64,000 nt of DNA from Pseudoxanthomonas sp. Root65 (GCF_001427635.1 NZ_LMHA01000002.1:744001-808000); one strand, 5' to 3'. Positions 46,684-55,784 are shown, counted from the first letter of the stretch. A program made the numbers and translations. Notes: generated from the letters alone by a model not told the origin.

Positions 46684-47323
46684 GCGTGGTGGCGTCGCGT
46701 TGGGCGGGGCGCGGCACCGGCGCGATCTCGACGCGGCGATTGCGTGCGCGTCCGTCTTCGCTGTCGTTCGCGCTGACCGGCTGCTCGGCGCCGAAGGCGG
46801 CGGCGAACACCGACGACGACGGCACGCCATCGGCGATCAGCGTGCGGGTGACGGTGAGCGCGCGCTGCGCCGACAGTTCCCAGTTGTCGGCGAACTGGCG
46901 GTTGTTGCCGCTGACCTGGCGGTCGTCGGTGAAACCGCTGACCATCAGGATCTCGTCGCGCGTACGCAGGTAGCCGGCCAGTGGCGCGGCAAGGCCCTTC
47001 AGCAACTCGCGGCCCTCCGGTTCCAGCTGGTCCGAGTTCAGCGCGAACAGCACGTTGCCGCGGATGCCGATGCGGCCATCGACCAGCGTCACCCGGCCTT
47101 CGGCCAGCGGCACGGCAAGGGCCTTTTCCAGCGCAGTGCGCTGCTGCGTTTCCAGTTCGCGCCGGCGCACTTCCTCATCCAGTCGTTGCGACAGCTGAGC
47201 CTGCACGGCGATCACGCCCACCAGCACCAGCACGAAGGCGCCCAGCAGCACCGACATCAGGTCGCCGAAGCTGGCCCAGACGGGTGCGCCGAGATCGGCG
47301 TCGTCGCCGGTCTCGACGCTCAC
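46673..47323 (-). CDS. OmpA/MotB-like stator protein (ZorB-like)
   Basis: A 216-residue inner-membrane protein anchored in peptidoglycan. One membrane helix (about residues 21-42) begins with Asp21 in FGDLMSVLLGAFVLVLV, the position of the proton-carrying Asp in MotB, ExbD and ZorB. A coiled stretch (about 44-70) leads to an OmpA-type domain with LFALNSDQLEPEG, MVSGFTDDR and NWELSAQRALTV, with the conserved Asp/Arg pair visible. Its start overlaps the end of the DUF802 gene as ATGA. Together they look like a PMF-driven stator. Confidence 0.88.
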   Translation of the reverse strand: MSVETGDDADLGAPVWASFGDLMSVLLGAFVLVLVGVIAVQAQLSQRLDEEVRRRELETQQRTALEKALAVPLAEGRVTLVDGRIGIRGNVLFALNSDQLEPEGRELLKGLAAPLAGYLRTRDEILMVSGFTDDRQVSGNNRQFADNWELSAQRALTVTRTLIADGVPSSSVFAAAFGAEQPVSANDSEDGRARNRRVEIAPVPRPAQRDATTHGR

Positions 47324-49407
47324 GCGGCCTCCGCCGGCGTTGCACCCGCCAGCTGCTGCAGATCGAGGGTGATCTGCCGCTGCGCCGACAGGCTCAGGTC
47401 GATGACCTCGCGCGCCTGCGCCACGTAATAGGCCAACTGGTCGTCGCTGCGCGCCAGCGAACGGTCGAGCGCGCCCTCGATGCCCTGCAGGCGCACCAGC
47501 AGTTCCTCGTTCGACTTGCCGAACAGCTGCACCGCGGTGCCGAGCGCATCGCCGAGGCTGGCGACCTCGGTGGCCCCGGCGGCGACCTGCGCGGCGATGC
47601 CGCCGAGCTTGCCGGTTTCGGCCTCGACATGGTCGGTGAAGCGGGTGCCGACGCGCTCCAGCAGGTCGGCCGAGGTGGCGACCAGCGCATCGATGGCGCC
47701 GCGTTGCTCGGTCGAGGCGTGGTTCACCGCATCGAGCAGGGTCTGCAGGGTTTCCATCAGTTGGTTGCGCTCCTCCAGCATGGCGGTGTCACGCACCATG
47801 CTGTCGGACAGCTTCTGCCGCAGTTCGGCGATGACGTCGGCCGCCGCGCGGGGCGCCTCGGACGCAACCTGCACGAGCTGCGAAATCTCGGCGATGGTCT
47901 GCGTGGAGTGTGCCTGCGCCTGCGTGGTGATCTCCTCTGCGGTCCGTGCGAGCGCATCGCAGATGTCCTGCTGCAGGCGGGCGGTCTGCGCGCCGGCCTG
48001 TTCCCACTGCGTTTGCAGGGCGGCACCCGTCGCCGCCAGCCGCTCGGCCCAGGCGGCGAGACGCTGTTCGTCCTGCGCAGCCAGTGCGCGCTGCGCTTCG
48101 GTCTGCGACGTGCGCAGCGCGTCGAGAAGTTCGCTGGCATGACGCTGCATGTCGGCGGCGGTGGCAGCCAAGGCCTGCTCGTTGCGGGCGGCGATGCCGG
48201 CACTGGTGGCTTCCTGCTGCGCCAGCGCCTGGTCCCAGCGCTCCGCCAGCGTGGTCGCATTGAGTTCCAGTCCCGACGCGACACTGTCGATCAGCGCGGA
48301 CGAGCGCGCTTCGAATGCACCGGCCAGGCGCTCGGTCAGCGCCTGCATGTCACCCGCAAGCGCGGCATTCGAGCGCTGCTGCTGTTCGATGGCCGACGTC
48401 CAGCTGGCCGCGGCGGCGTTGGCAGCGGCACCGAAGCCGGTGTTCAGCCCGTCCATCTGTCGTTGCACGGCCTGGCTGACGGTGTCGTGCATCGCGGCGC
48501 TTTCGCGCGCCAGGCCGGCCAAGGTCGCTTCGGTCGCCGGCTGCAGCGCCGCCACGACGGCGCGCGCACTCGCGTCGACGCCGGCTTTCAGCACGTTTTC
48601 CAGCGAAGCCGCCAACTGGGCCTGCGCCGCTTCGCTGCGTTCGTGGAACGTGGCCTGGCTGGCCACCAGGCGCTCGCCGGCGGCGGTGTTCTGGTGCTCG
48701 ATCGACGCGACCATCGCCTGCAGCCGTTCCACCAGGTCCGGCATCAATGCGGCCTGCTGTTGCAGCAGGCGGAAGGATTCCTCGCGCTGGAACGACTGCG
48801 AATGCACATGCAGCGATGTCGTGATCTCGGCATCGAGCAGGTGCACGGCGTGCAGGCGTTCACGGCGGCACAGCGCCGCCAGCAGGCCAAGCACCGCCGA
48901 CGTCGCCACGCCCGCGATCGACGTGCCGAAGGCGAAGCCGAGCCCCTTTACCGGCGCGGCCAGCGAGCCGCGGATCGCGTCCAGATCCGTGGCGCTTTCC
49001 AGCGCCAGTCCGGTACCACGCAGCGTGGCCATCATGCCGAGCAGCGTGCCGAGCATGCCCAGCAGCACCAGCAACCCGACCAGGTACGGCGTCAGCGCGG
49101 GCGCGGGCAGGGCGACGCGTGCGCCTTCGATGCGCTGGCGCACCGAGGGCCGAAGACTCGCGTGCAGCGACGACAGCCACGTCGACAGGCCTTCGCGTGC
49201 GGTGGACGTGTCCGCGACCGCGTGCTGCAGCGTCGCGGTGGCCTGCCGGTAGCGATACAGTTCCACCGCACCCGCGACATAGCACGCGCCGATCACCAGG
49301 GTGACGAGTGCGCCCAGCGCATGCGTGCCGACATAGCCGAGGCCGATCCAGGTGACGATGGCGAGGCCCAGCAGGAACAGGGCGGTGGGGAGCAGATGTC
49401 GGTTCAT
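47320..49407 (-). CDS. DUF802 protein: MotA/ExbB-like membrane domain with long helical tail (ZorA-like)
   Basis: A 695-residue protein. Four hydrophobic segments lie at about 6-24, 31-50, 106-128 and 155-179. The last two carry MotA/TolQ/ExbB-like signatures (GMLGTLLGMMATL and GFAFGTSIAGVATSAVLGLL). Residues about 190-690 form one long, cytoplasmic alpha-helical, heptad-rich tail with many Ala, Gln and Glu, including many short repeats (AQDEQRLAAWAERLAATG). This is the architecture of ZorA, whose tail reaches into the cytoplasm. The start overlaps the DUF3348 stop as ATGA, and its own stop overlaps the MotB-like start. Confidence 0.85.
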   Translation of the reverse strand: MNRHLLPTALFLLGLAIVTWIGLGYVGTHALGALVTLVIGACYVAGAVELYRYRQATATLQHAVADTSTAREGLSTWLSSLHASLRPSVRQRIEGARVALPAPALTPYLVGLLVLLGMLGTLLGMMATLRGTGLALESATDLDAIRGSLAAPVKGLGFAFGTSIAGVATSAVLGLLAALCRRERLHAVHLLDAEITTSLHVHSQSFQREESFRLLQQQAALMPDLVERLQAMVASIEHQNTAAGERLVASQATFHERSEAAQAQLAASLENVLKAGVDASARAVVAALQPATEATLAGLARESAAMHDTVSQAVQRQMDGLNTGFGAAANAAAASWTSAIEQQQRSNAALAGDMQALTERLAGAFEARSSALIDSVASGLELNATTLAERWDQALAQQEATSAGIAARNEQALAATAADMQRHASELLDALRTSQTEAQRALAAQDEQRLAAWAERLAATGAALQTQWEQAGAQTARLQQDICDALARTAEEITTQAQAHSTQTIAEISQLVQVASEAPRAAADVIAELRQKLSDSMVRDTAMLEERNQLMETLQTLLDAVNHASTEQRGAIDALVATSADLLERVGTRFTDHVEAETGKLGGIAAQVAAGATEVASLGDALGTAVQLFGKSNEELLVRLQGIEGALDRSLARSDDQLAYYVAQAREVIDLSLSAQRQITLDLQQLAGATPAEAA

Positions 49408-50084
49408 GGTGTTCCGGAAACGGGCGAAGAGCGAAGCGCGGCCAGCAGCGCGTCGATGGGATGGAAGCGGACCTCCAGCTCGGCGAGCAGCAGGTCCTGA
49501 AGGTCGCGGCGGAAGGTGACCCGCCAGGCGTCGCCGGGCGCGTCGGCATGGGCCAGCTTCAGCCGGTCGAAGTGGCGGACGAGCAGGGACGGTGTGGCCG
49601 CCAGCAGCGCCTGCTCGCGCGGACTGAGCGTCATCTCCATGACGGCGTCGACCTCGGCCAGGCGCGCCTGGTCCGCCGTGCCGGTGGCCAAGGCATCGCG
49701 CAGCCGTCCGCGCAGCTGGCCCGTCGATGCCTGCATCGACCGCTGCAGGTCCACGCAATGGCGACGGAACGGGGCGGCATCGTCAGCGGGCAACGCGTCG
49801 AGCTTGTCGCTGCGCAGGATGGCGGCGTGCAGCGTGGCGCGCACGCGGGCACAGGCTGCCGCTTCGCTGTCGACCTGGATCGGATGCGAGGCGGATGCCG
49901 GTGTGCCGTCGAGCGCGCGGGACAGCGCGATGGCCCGGTTCCAGTCGATCCATTGCCCCAGCCGTTCGGAGAGGGCAGGGCCGGCGGACGGCTGTTCGAG
50001 GTCGCCCAACCGGGCGAGCCGACGGACGAAGGCGGGGGCCGAGACGGCCGCCCGTTGCTGCGGTAAAGCCACGATGACGCTCAA
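49404..50084 (-). CDS. DUF3348 family protein, first gene of the stator-like operon
   Basis: A 226-residue soluble protein with no membrane segment. Recognisable parts are APAFVRRLARLGDLEQP near the start and LSERLGQWIDWNRAIALSRALDG. Near the C terminus LLLAELEVRFHPIDALLAALR fits the DUF3348 family. The start is uncertain: TTG at 50084 or GTG at 50072. Its stop overlaps the DUF802 start by 4 nt. Function is unknown. The gene lies immediately downstream of the ssrA terminator on the same strand. Confidence 0.8.
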   Translation of the reverse strand: MSVIVALPQQRAAVSAPAFVRRLARLGDLEQPSAGPALSERLGQWIDWNRAIALSRALDGTPASASHPIQVDSEAAACARVRATLHAAILRSDKLDALPADDAAPFRRHCVDLQRSMQASTGQLRGRLRDALATGTADQARLAEVDAVMEMTLSPREQALLAATPSLLVRHFDRLKLAHADAPGDAWRVTFRRDLQDLLLAELEVRFHPIDALLAALRSSPVSGTP

Positions 50085-50170
50085 AAGACGGCGATTTTAC
50101 AGGAAGCGCCAAGCCGGCTGGCCGCCCATCCCCGCGTTGGGGCGCAATCTGAGTCGAGAGGCCGCGCAGA

Positions 50171-50210
50171 CAAAGAAAAAGCCGGAACCTCGCGGTTCCG
50201 GCTTTTCTTC
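50171..50210 (-). terminator. ssrA terminator
   Basis: Read on the minus strand: stem GCCGGAACC, loop GCGA, GGTTCCGGC, then TTTTTCTTTG. It lies just after the tmRNA 3' end, and its other side also has a T-run on the plus strand. Confidence 0.9.
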
Positions 50211-50214
50211 AAGA

Positions 50215-50568
50215 TGGTGGAGGTGGGCGGAATTGAACCGCCGTCCGAAGGCACTCCATCCCCGGTACTACATGCTTATCCCCCCGTTGGATCTCATCCT
50301 GCGACAGCACGGTGGGCAAAGCGCACCGCAGGACCAGCCTGTTTTAGGTTGACCGGGTGCTGACAGGCAACCACTCCCGGCGATTCCGTGATGATGACCC
50401 TACGCTGCGAGCACGGACACAAGCAGTTTCGGGGCTTACGCCTTAAGCGGCGAGAGCGTAGTTGTCGTCGTTGGCAACTAGAGTTTTGCCGCTGGATTTA
50501 CGAGGAAAGCTGCCCCCTCGGCATGCACCAGGTAACTTCGCAACCCCCGTCGAAGCCAGTGCACCCCC
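50215..50568 (-). ncRNA. ssrA: transfer-messenger RNA (tmRNA)
   Basis: Rescues stalled ribosomes together with SmpB. On the minus strand the mature RNA starts GGGGGTGCACTGGCTTCGAC at 50568 and ends with GGTTCAATTCCGCCCACCTC then CACCA at 50215. The first seven bases pair with CACCTCC before the CCA end, giving the acceptor stem. The tag frame lies at 50475-50443 on the minus strand: GCC AAC GAC GAC AAC TAC GCT CTC and on to TAA, encoding ANDDNYALAA. About 354 nt, the usual size. smpB lies about 180 nt upstream on the same strand. Confidence 0.97.
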
Positions 50569-50596
50569 GGGAGTCAGAAACGTCCTGACGAGGGCA

Positions 50597-50625
50597 AGTG
50601 TAGGGGCGGGCACCCCGCTTCACAA
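50597..50625 (-). promoter_or_regulatory. ssrA promoter
   Basis: On the minus strand TTGTGA (50625-50620), a 17-nt spacer and TACACT (50602-50597) resemble sigma-70 boxes. Transcription would start about 20 nt before the mature tmRNA 5' end. Confidence 0.6.
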
Positions 50626-50670
50626 GGCGCGACGGCGCGGGTGTTCAGCCTTCACATCGTGGAAACCGGC

Positions 50671-50737
50671 TGTGGGAGCGACGTAAGTCGCGAACGGGCC
50701 ATCCGGACGCCCTTTCGCGACTTACGTCGCTCCCACA
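50671..50737. repeat. palindromic repeat, copy 3
   Basis: Arms 50671-50693 and 50715-50737 are exact inverted 23-mers (variant with GTAAG), extended by GGC/GCC outside. The element lies between smpB and ssrA, 14 nt after the smpB stop, where it can act as a terminator. Confidence 0.92.
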
Positions 50738-50750
50738 GCCGATCCGGGTT

Positions 50751-51239
50751 TCACGCGTTCTTGTTGTGCCGGCGCATCACCCGCGACTTCTCGCGGGCCC
50801 AGTCGCGGTCCTTCTCGGTGGCGCGCTTGTCGTGGGTCTGCTTGCCCTTGGCCAGGGCGATCTCGGCCTTGACCTTGTTGCCCTTCCAGTACAGGGAGGT
50901 GGGCACCAGCGTGTAGCCGTCGCGCTCGACCTTGCCGACCAGGCTGTCGATCTCGTTCCGGTGCAGCAGCAGCTTGCGGGTGCGGCGGTCGTCGGCCACC
51001 ACGTGGCTGGAGGCCTGGATCAGCGGCGTGATCTGCGCGCCGAACAGGAAGATCTCGCCATGGCGAACGATCGCGTACGCCTCGGTGATGTTGGCGCGGC
51101 CGGCGCGGATCGCCTTCAGCTCCCATCCCTGCAGGGCAAGGCCCGCCTCGTAGCGTTCCTCGAAGTGATATTCGTGCCGGGCGCGCTTGTTCAGCGCGAT
51201 CGTGCCCGTTGCTTTATTCTTGTCCGGTTTCTTTGCCAT
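50751..51239 (-). CDS. smpB: SsrA-binding protein SmpB
   Basis: A 162-residue tmRNA partner in trans-translation. The OB-fold core is intact: [35 protein letters not shown] and the basic C-terminal tail [15 protein letters not shown], which becomes helical in the ribosomal channel. It sits next to ssrA, as in many bacteria, and is divergent from ratA over a 41-nt spacer, so the promoters overlap closely. Confidence 0.97.
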   Translation of the reverse strand: MAKKPDKNKATGTIALNKRARHEYHFEERYEAGLALQGWELKAIRAGRANITEAYAIVRHGEIFLFGAQITPLIQASSHVVADDRRTRKLLLHRNEIDSLVGKVERDGYTLVPTSLYWKGNKVKAEIALAKGKQTHDKRATEKDRDWAREKSRVMRRHNKNA

Positions 51240-51280
51240 CCGTCCTATTGTCGCCGAAGGCGGAACCCTACGCGAGCCAC

Positions 51281-51709
51281 ATGCATACGATCCGCCGCAG
51301 CGCCCTGGTCGAACACTCGGCCACCCGGATGTTCGACCTGGTCAACGACGTGGCGGCCTACCCGCGCCGGTTCGACTGGTGCAGCGCCGCCGAACTGATC
51401 GAGCAGGGCGAGGCGAGGCTGGTGGCGCGGCTGGACCTGGGATTCGGGTCGCTGCGCACCTGGTTCACCACCGAGAACGTGCTGGACCGTCCGCACCGCA
51501 TCGACATGAACCTGGTCGACGGTCCCTTCCGCAAGCTGCACGGGCGCTGGGACTTCCATGCGCTCGACGAATCGGCCTGCAAGGTCACGCTGACGCTGGA
51601 GTTCGAGCCAACCAGCCGCCTGCTGGCGCCGGCCATGGCCTTGGGATTCCAGGGCCTTGCGGATCGCATGGTGGACGACTTCGTGCGCGCCGCCGACCGC
51701 GGAGAATGA
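51281..51709 (+). CDS. ratA: RatA/Coq10-like START-domain protein
   Basis: A 142-residue member of the START/Coq10 superfamily. In E. coli RatA has been reported to block 70S ribosome association, while the related Coq10 binds ubiquinone; either role is possible here. Family phrases are [31 protein letters not shown] and [17 protein letters not shown]. The ATG at 51281 follows the smpB-side spacer. It overlaps no gene, and rnfH begins 1 nt after its stop, the common ratA-rnfH arrangement. Confidence 0.92.
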   Translation: MHTIRRSALVEHSATRMFDLVNDVAAYPRRFDWCSAAELIEQGEARLVARLDLGFGSLRTWFTTENVLDRPHRIDMNLVDGPFRKLHGRWDFHALDESACKVTLTLEFEPTSRLLAPAMALGFQGLADRMVDDFVRAADRGE

Positions 51710-51710
51710 C

Positions 51711-51959
51711 GTGCGCGTGGAGGTGATCCGCGCCTGGCCGCACCGGTTCGAGTCGGTGGTGCTCGACCTGCCCGAAGGCGCCACCGTGAGCGAGGCGCTG
51801 GCGGCAAGCGGCTTCGCCGATGCCGGGCATCCGGCGGTGGCGATCCATGGCGTCAATGCCACGGTGGAGACGGTATTGAACGAAAACGACCGCGTGGAGG
51901 TGCTGCGGCCGTTGCTGATCGATCCGAAGGAGGCGCGCCGACGGCGCGCGCTCAGGTAA
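51711..51959 (+). CDS. rnfH: RnfH family ubiquitin-like protein
   Basis: An 82-residue beta-grasp protein that usually accompanies ratA. The GTG start at 51711 lies 1 nt after the ratA stop, and translation is probably coupled. Family marks are RVEVIRAWPHRFESVVLDLPEGATV, the middle VAIHGVNATVETVLNENDRVEVLRPL and the end DPKEARRRRA. The role is unknown; no Rnf genes are nearby. Confidence 0.93.
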   Translation: MRVEVIRAWPHRFESVVLDLPEGATVSEALAASGFADAGHPAVAIHGVNATVETVLNENDRVEVLRPLLIDPKEARRRRALR

Positions 51960-51974
51960 GGAACGCGCCGCGCC

Positions 51975-52367
51975 TCAGCGGCGGCCGCCCTTCTTCTTTT
52001 CCTTGGCGAGGTTGGGACCGAACTTGCGCACATCGCGCGACAGCTGCAGGTCGGCCTCGGGGAAGTATTCGCCTTCCCAGCTGGCGAGCGTGTCGCCGTC
52101 GAAGATCAGGGTGAGATTCTTGATTTCGGTCGTACCGCGGCGGTTGGTGCGGTTGCTCGCGGTGTAGTCCCAGCGGTTGGCGTGGAACGGATCGGCGATC
52201 GACGGGCTGCCGAGCAACGACTGCACCTGCTGCTTGCTCTGTCCCGCCTGCAGCTGGTCCACGGCCGTCTTCTCGATCAGGTTGCCCTGGTAGATCGGCT
52301 GCTTGTAGAGGATGCCGCAGCCAGCGGTGGCGGAAGCGAGGACGGCAGCCAGCAGGAATTTGCGCAT
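51975..52367 (-). CDS. bamE: outer membrane assembly lipoprotein BamE
   Basis: A 130-residue lipoprotein of the BAM complex that inserts beta-barrel proteins. The signal ends in the lipobox ATAGC (Cys17), followed by the SmpA/OmlA domain with YQGNLIEKTAVDQLQAGQSKQQVQSLLGSP and WDYTASNRTNRRGTTEIKNLTLIF. A basic lysine-rich tail (KEKKKGGRR) is extra to the E. coli form. It is divergent from fur, the usual xanthomonad arrangement, and converges with rnfH. Confidence 0.95.
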   Translation of the reverse strand: MRKFLLAAVLASATAGCGILYKQPIYQGNLIEKTAVDQLQAGQSKQQVQSLLGSPSIADPFHANRWDYTASNRTNRRGTTEIKNLTLIFDGDTLASWEGEYFPEADLQLSRDVRKFGPNLAKEKKKGGRR

Positions 52368-52470
52368 TGGGACAGGTACGGTGGGAAACCGGGCCGATGA
52401 TACACTCCCGCGGACCGCCGCAACCGAGCTTCAGGCAGCTGGCGCTAAACCGAGAGTGAACGGAGACGCC

Positions 52471-52875
52471 ATGGAATCGCAGGACCTTCGCAAAGTCGGC
52501 CTCAAGGTCACCCACCCGCGCATGCGCATCCTGGAACTGCTGGAACAGAAGAACACCCAGCACCACCTGAGCGCGGAAGACATCTATCGCCAGTTGCTGG
52601 ACCACGGCGACGAGATCGGCCTGGCGACCGTGTATCGCGTGCTGACGCAGTTCGAAGCCGCTGGCCTGGTGCTGAAGCACAACTTCGAAGGCGGCCAGGC
52701 CGTCTACGAGCTGGACCGTGGCGGCCACCACGACCATATGGTCGACGTGGACACGGGCAAGATCATCGAGTTCGAGAGCGTCGAGATCGAGAAGCTGCAG
52801 CGCGAGATCGCCGCCAAGCACGGCTACGAACTGGAAGAGCACTCGCTGGTGCTGTACGTGCGCAAGAAGCGCTGA
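52471..52875 (+). CDS. fur: ferric uptake regulator Fur, cysteine-free form
   Basis: A 134-residue iron-responsive repressor. The winged helix (KVTHPRMRILELLEQ, IGLATVYRVLTQFEAAGLV) and the metal site HHDHMVDVDTGKIIEF are clear. In E. coli the second region holds a CxxC zinc site (CLDC); here it reads VDVDTG and the whole protein has no Cys at all, so the structural zinc cannot be Cys-bound. The start ATG has CGGAGA upstream. A palindromic repeat follows the stop by 18 nt. Confidence 0.95.
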   Translation: MESQDLRKVGLKVTHPRMRILELLEQKNTQHHLSAEDIYRQLLDHGDEIGLATVYRVLTQFEAAGLVLKHNFEGGQAVYELDRGGHHDHMVDVDTGKIIEFESVEIEKLQREIAAKHGYELEEHSLVLYVRKKR

Positions 52876-52893
52876 CCTCCCGAGAATCCTGGC

Positions 52894-52959
52894 TGTGGGA
52901 GCGACGTCAGTCGCGATGATGGGTCGCGGTGCTTCATCGCGACTGACGTCGCTCCCACA
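52894..52959. repeat. palindromic repeat, copy 4
   Basis: Arms 52894-52916 and 52937-52959 are exact inverted 23-mers, here the variant with GTCAG. It lies between the convergent fur and recN genes (recN ends at 52977 on the other strand), where it can terminate both. Confidence 0.92.
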
Positions 52960-52976
52960 GATGAAACCAGGTTCGG

Positions 52977-54644
52977 TCAGACCGCGTTGGCCAGCAGCCG
53001 CTTCGCCGCGGCATGCGCTTCCTTGCTGACTTCCACGCCGCCGAGCATGCGGGCGAGTTCTTCCTCGCGCTGCTTCGCGCCGAGCTTTTCGACCGCGCTC
53101 TGGGTCATGCCGTCCACCGGGGCCTTGCTGACGCGGTAGTGCGCATGGCCCTGGGCGGCCACCTGCGGCAGGTGGGTGACGCACAACACCTGCCGCTGGG
53201 CGCCGAGGGCGCGCAGCTTCTGGCCGACGATCTCGGCCACCGCGCCACCGATGCCGGTGTCGACCTCGTCGAAAATCATGGTCGGCACGGCATCCAGGCC
53301 CAGCGCCGCGACTTCGATCGCCAGCGAAATGCGCGCGAGTTCGCCGCCGGAGGCGACCTTGCGCAGCGGGCGTGGCGGCTGCCCGGCGTTGGCGGAGACC
53401 AGGAATTCCACCCGTTCGGCGCCGGTCGGGTCGGGGCGTTCGCTGTCCTGGGGTTCCAGTTCGATTTCGAAGCGGCCGCCGCCCATGCCCAGCTCGGCGA
53501 TCAGCGCGGTGGTGGTCTCGCCCAGCGCCTTGGCGGCGCGCTGGCGGGTGCGGGTCAGGGCGGCGGCGGCATCGCGCCACTGCGCCCGGGTCGTGTCGAT
53601 TTCCGTGTTGAGCTGGAGCAGGCGCTCGCCGGCCCCGCGCAGCGATTCAAGTTCGGCGGCCAGACGGTCGTGCTGCTCCTGCAGGCCGTCCAGGGGCACC
53701 CGGTGCTTGCGGGCCAGGTCGTGCACGCGGGCGAGCTTGCGCTCCAGCGCGTCGAACTGCAGCGGTTCGCCATCCAGGTCGTCGCGCACCTGGCCCAGCA
53801 ACGACACGGCCTCCTCGATCTGGATCGCGGCGCCGTCCAGCAATGCCTCCACGTCGCGCAGGCGGGGCTCGTGTTCGGCCTGCCGGGCAAGCTCGGCGCG
53901 AACCTGTTGCAACTGGCGCGTCAGCGACGGCGCATCGTCGCTGGCCAGTTCGCCCAAGGCGGCATCGCAGGCCTGGATCAGGCCGGCGGCGTGCGCCTGC
54001 CGACGGTGGCTGGCCACCAGCGTCTCCAGCGTGGCGGGCGCCAGGTCCTCGCGCTGCAGTTCCGCCAGTTGGTGTTCCAGGTAGTTGATCCGGTCGGACA
54101 CATCGCCCTGACCGGACAGTTGTTCGCGCTCGCGCAGCAGCGCGGTCCAGCGGCGGGCGGCATCACGGACGGCGGTGCGTTCGCCCTCGTTGCGGGCGAA
54201 GGCGTCCAGCAGGTCCAGCTGGCTGTTGCGGGCGAGCAGCGCCTGGTGTTCGTGCTGGCCATGGATTTCCACCAGCCGGCTGGCCAGTTCGGTCAGCTGC
54301 GACAACGTGACGCTGCGGCCGTTGATCCAAGCGCGCGAACCGCCATCGGCCCGGATCACCCGGCGCAACTGGCACTGGCCATCGTCGTCCAGCGCGTTGT
54401 CGGCCAGCCACGCCTGCGCCGGCGATCCCGCGGCAGCGGCAAACTCGGCCGAGAGCTCCGCGCGCTCGGCACCGTGGCGGACCACGCCGCTGTCGGCCCG
54501 CAGGCCGGACAGGAAACCCAGCGCGTCCACCAGCAGCGACTTGCCGGCGCCGGTTTCACCGGAAATGACGGTCATGCCATCGCCGAATTCCAGTTCGGCG
54601 GCACGGACGACGGCGAAATCCTTGAGGGCGAGGTGTCTGAGCAT
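52977..54644 (-). CDS. recN: DNA repair protein RecN
   Basis: A 555-residue SMC-like ATPase in double-strand break repair. The Walker A is GETGAGKSLLVDALGF at about residues 29-44, the central region is helical coiled coil (about 150-380), and the C-terminal signature and Walker B are in KVASGGELARISLAIE and MIFDEVDTGIGG. Length is the usual 550. It is divergent from hrcA over a 90-nt spacer and converges with fur. Confidence 0.96.
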   Translation of the reverse strand: MLRHLALKDFAVVRAAELEFGDGMTVISGETGAGKSLLVDALGFLSGLRADSGVVRHGAERAELSAEFAAAAGSPAQAWLADNALDDDGQCQLRRVIRADGGSRAWINGRSVTLSQLTELASRLVEIHGQHEHQALLARNSQLDLLDAFARNEGERTAVRDAARRWTALLREREQLSGQGDVSDRINYLEHQLAELQREDLAPATLETLVASHRRQAHAAGLIQACDAALGELASDDAPSLTRQLQQVRAELARQAEHEPRLRDVEALLDGAAIQIEEAVSLLGQVRDDLDGEPLQFDALERKLARVHDLARKHRVPLDGLQEQHDRLAAELESLRGAGERLLQLNTEIDTTRAQWRDAAAALTRTRQRAAKALGETTTALIAELGMGGGRFEIELEPQDSERPDPTGAERVEFLVSANAGQPPRPLRKVASGGELARISLAIEVAALGLDAVPTMIFDEVDTGIGGAVAEIVGQKLRALGAQRQVLCVTHLPQVAAQGHAHYRVSKAPVDGMTQSAVEKLGAKQREEELARMLGGVEVSKEAHAAAKRLLANAV

Positions 54645-54734
54645 GCGGCGGATTGTAAGCGGAGCCGGCTCACGTGCTGAGACAGCGGCGACGGTCCGCT
54701 TGCAAAGGGGGCGGTGCGACGTTATCTAGCGGGT

Positions 54735-55784
54735 ATGCATTCGCCATCGCCCCCGCTGGATCCGCGCGCCCGCCAGTTGCTGCGCACGCTGATCTCGCGC
54801 TACATCCGCGACGGCGAGCCGGTCGGGTCGCAGACGCTGGCCCGGCACGCCGGGCTGGAGGTCAGCCCGGCGACCATCCGCAACATCCTGTCGGAACTGG
54901 AAGAGGTCGGGCTGCTGAGTTCGCCGCACACGTCGGCCGGCCGTATCCCGACCGCGCAGGGCTACCGGGTGTTCGTCGACAGCCTGGTGCAGGTGAAGTC
55001 GCTGGGCGAGGGCGAGGTGGCGCGCCTGCGTGCCGAACTGTCGGCTGGCGCCGGTACCCAGGCCCTGCTGGGCAACGCGTCCGAGCTGCTGTCGGCGATG
55101 ACCCACTTCGTCGGCGTGGTCAGCGTGCCGCGGCGGGAACAGTTCGCCTTCCGCTACATCGACTTCGTGCCGCTGGATGGCCAGCGGGTGATGGCGATCC
55201 TGGTATTCGCCGATAACGACGTGCAGAACCGGGTCATCGAGACCCGTCGCGTGTACGAGCGGTCGGAGCTGGAGCGGATCGCCAACTATCTGAATACCCA
55301 GTTCGCCGGCCGGCCGCTGTCGGAGATCCGCGCCAACCTGCTGCACGACCTGCGCCGGGCACAGACCGAAATGGAAGGGCTGCTGGCCGAATCGATTGAG
55401 CTGGCCGAGCAGGCCCTCACGCCGCCCGGCGACGACGTGGTGCTGGCCGGGCAGACCCGGTTGATGGGCGTGCAAGAGCTGGCCGACCTGGAACGGCTGC
55501 GGGACCTGTTCGAGGCCTTCGCCCGCAAGCGCGAGATCCTGCAGCTGCTGGAACGCACGATCCGCGCCCCGGGCGTGCGCATCTTCATCGGCGAGGACAC
55601 CGGACTGGCGCCGCACGACGGCGTATCGGTGGTGACCGCGCCGTACATGGCGGGCGGGCAGGTACTGGGCGTGCTGGGCGTCATCGGGCCCACGCGCATG
55701 GCGTACGACCGGGTCATCCCGGTGGTGCAGGCCGCGGCTGATGTCCTGGGCGCGGCCTTGAATCCGGAATCCACGGCCCCATAG
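54735..55784 (+). CDS. hrcA: heat-inducible transcription repressor HrcA
   Basis: A 349-residue repressor that normally binds the CIRCE element. The N-terminal winged helix is [18 protein letters not shown] with [34 protein letters not shown], followed by the GAF-like domain ending in [20 protein letters not shown]. No CIRCE sequence was seen upstream here. A TTGCAA-N16-TTATCT promoter-like stretch precedes it. The ATG at 54735 is preferred over the GTG at 54714. It leads the hrcA-grpE-dnaK-dnaJ cluster. Confidence 0.95.
   Translation: MHSPSPPLDPRARQLLRTLISRYIRDGEPVGSQTLARHAGLEVSPATIRNILSELEEVGLLSSPHTSAGRIPTAQGYRVFVDSLVQVKSLGEGEVARLRAELSAGAGTQALLGNASELLSAMTHFVGVVSVPRREQFAFRYIDFVPLDGQRVMAILVFADNDVQNRVIETRRVYERSELERIANYLNTQFAGRPLSEIRANLLHDLRRAQTEMEGLLAESIELAEQALTPPGDDVVLAGQTRLMGVQELADLERLRDLFEAFARKREILQLLERTIRAPGVRIFIGEDTGLAPHDGVSVVTAPYMAGGQVLGVLGVIGPTRMAYDRVIPVVQAAADVLGAALNPESTAP

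Noticed and set aside
46981..49500. An 839-codon plus-strand frame across the DUF802 gene
   Set aside because: It is antisense to a gene with coherent overlaps and domain signatures; its composition is typical of antisense shadows.
50215..50290. A tRNA gene suggested by the CCA end and T-loop sequence
   Set aside because: It is the tRNA-like 3' end of the tmRNA; the matching acceptor strand lies about 350 nt away.
54645..54735. A CIRCE operator before hrcA
   Set aside because: The expected TTAGCACTC-N9-GAGTGCTAA was not found here or before dnaK.
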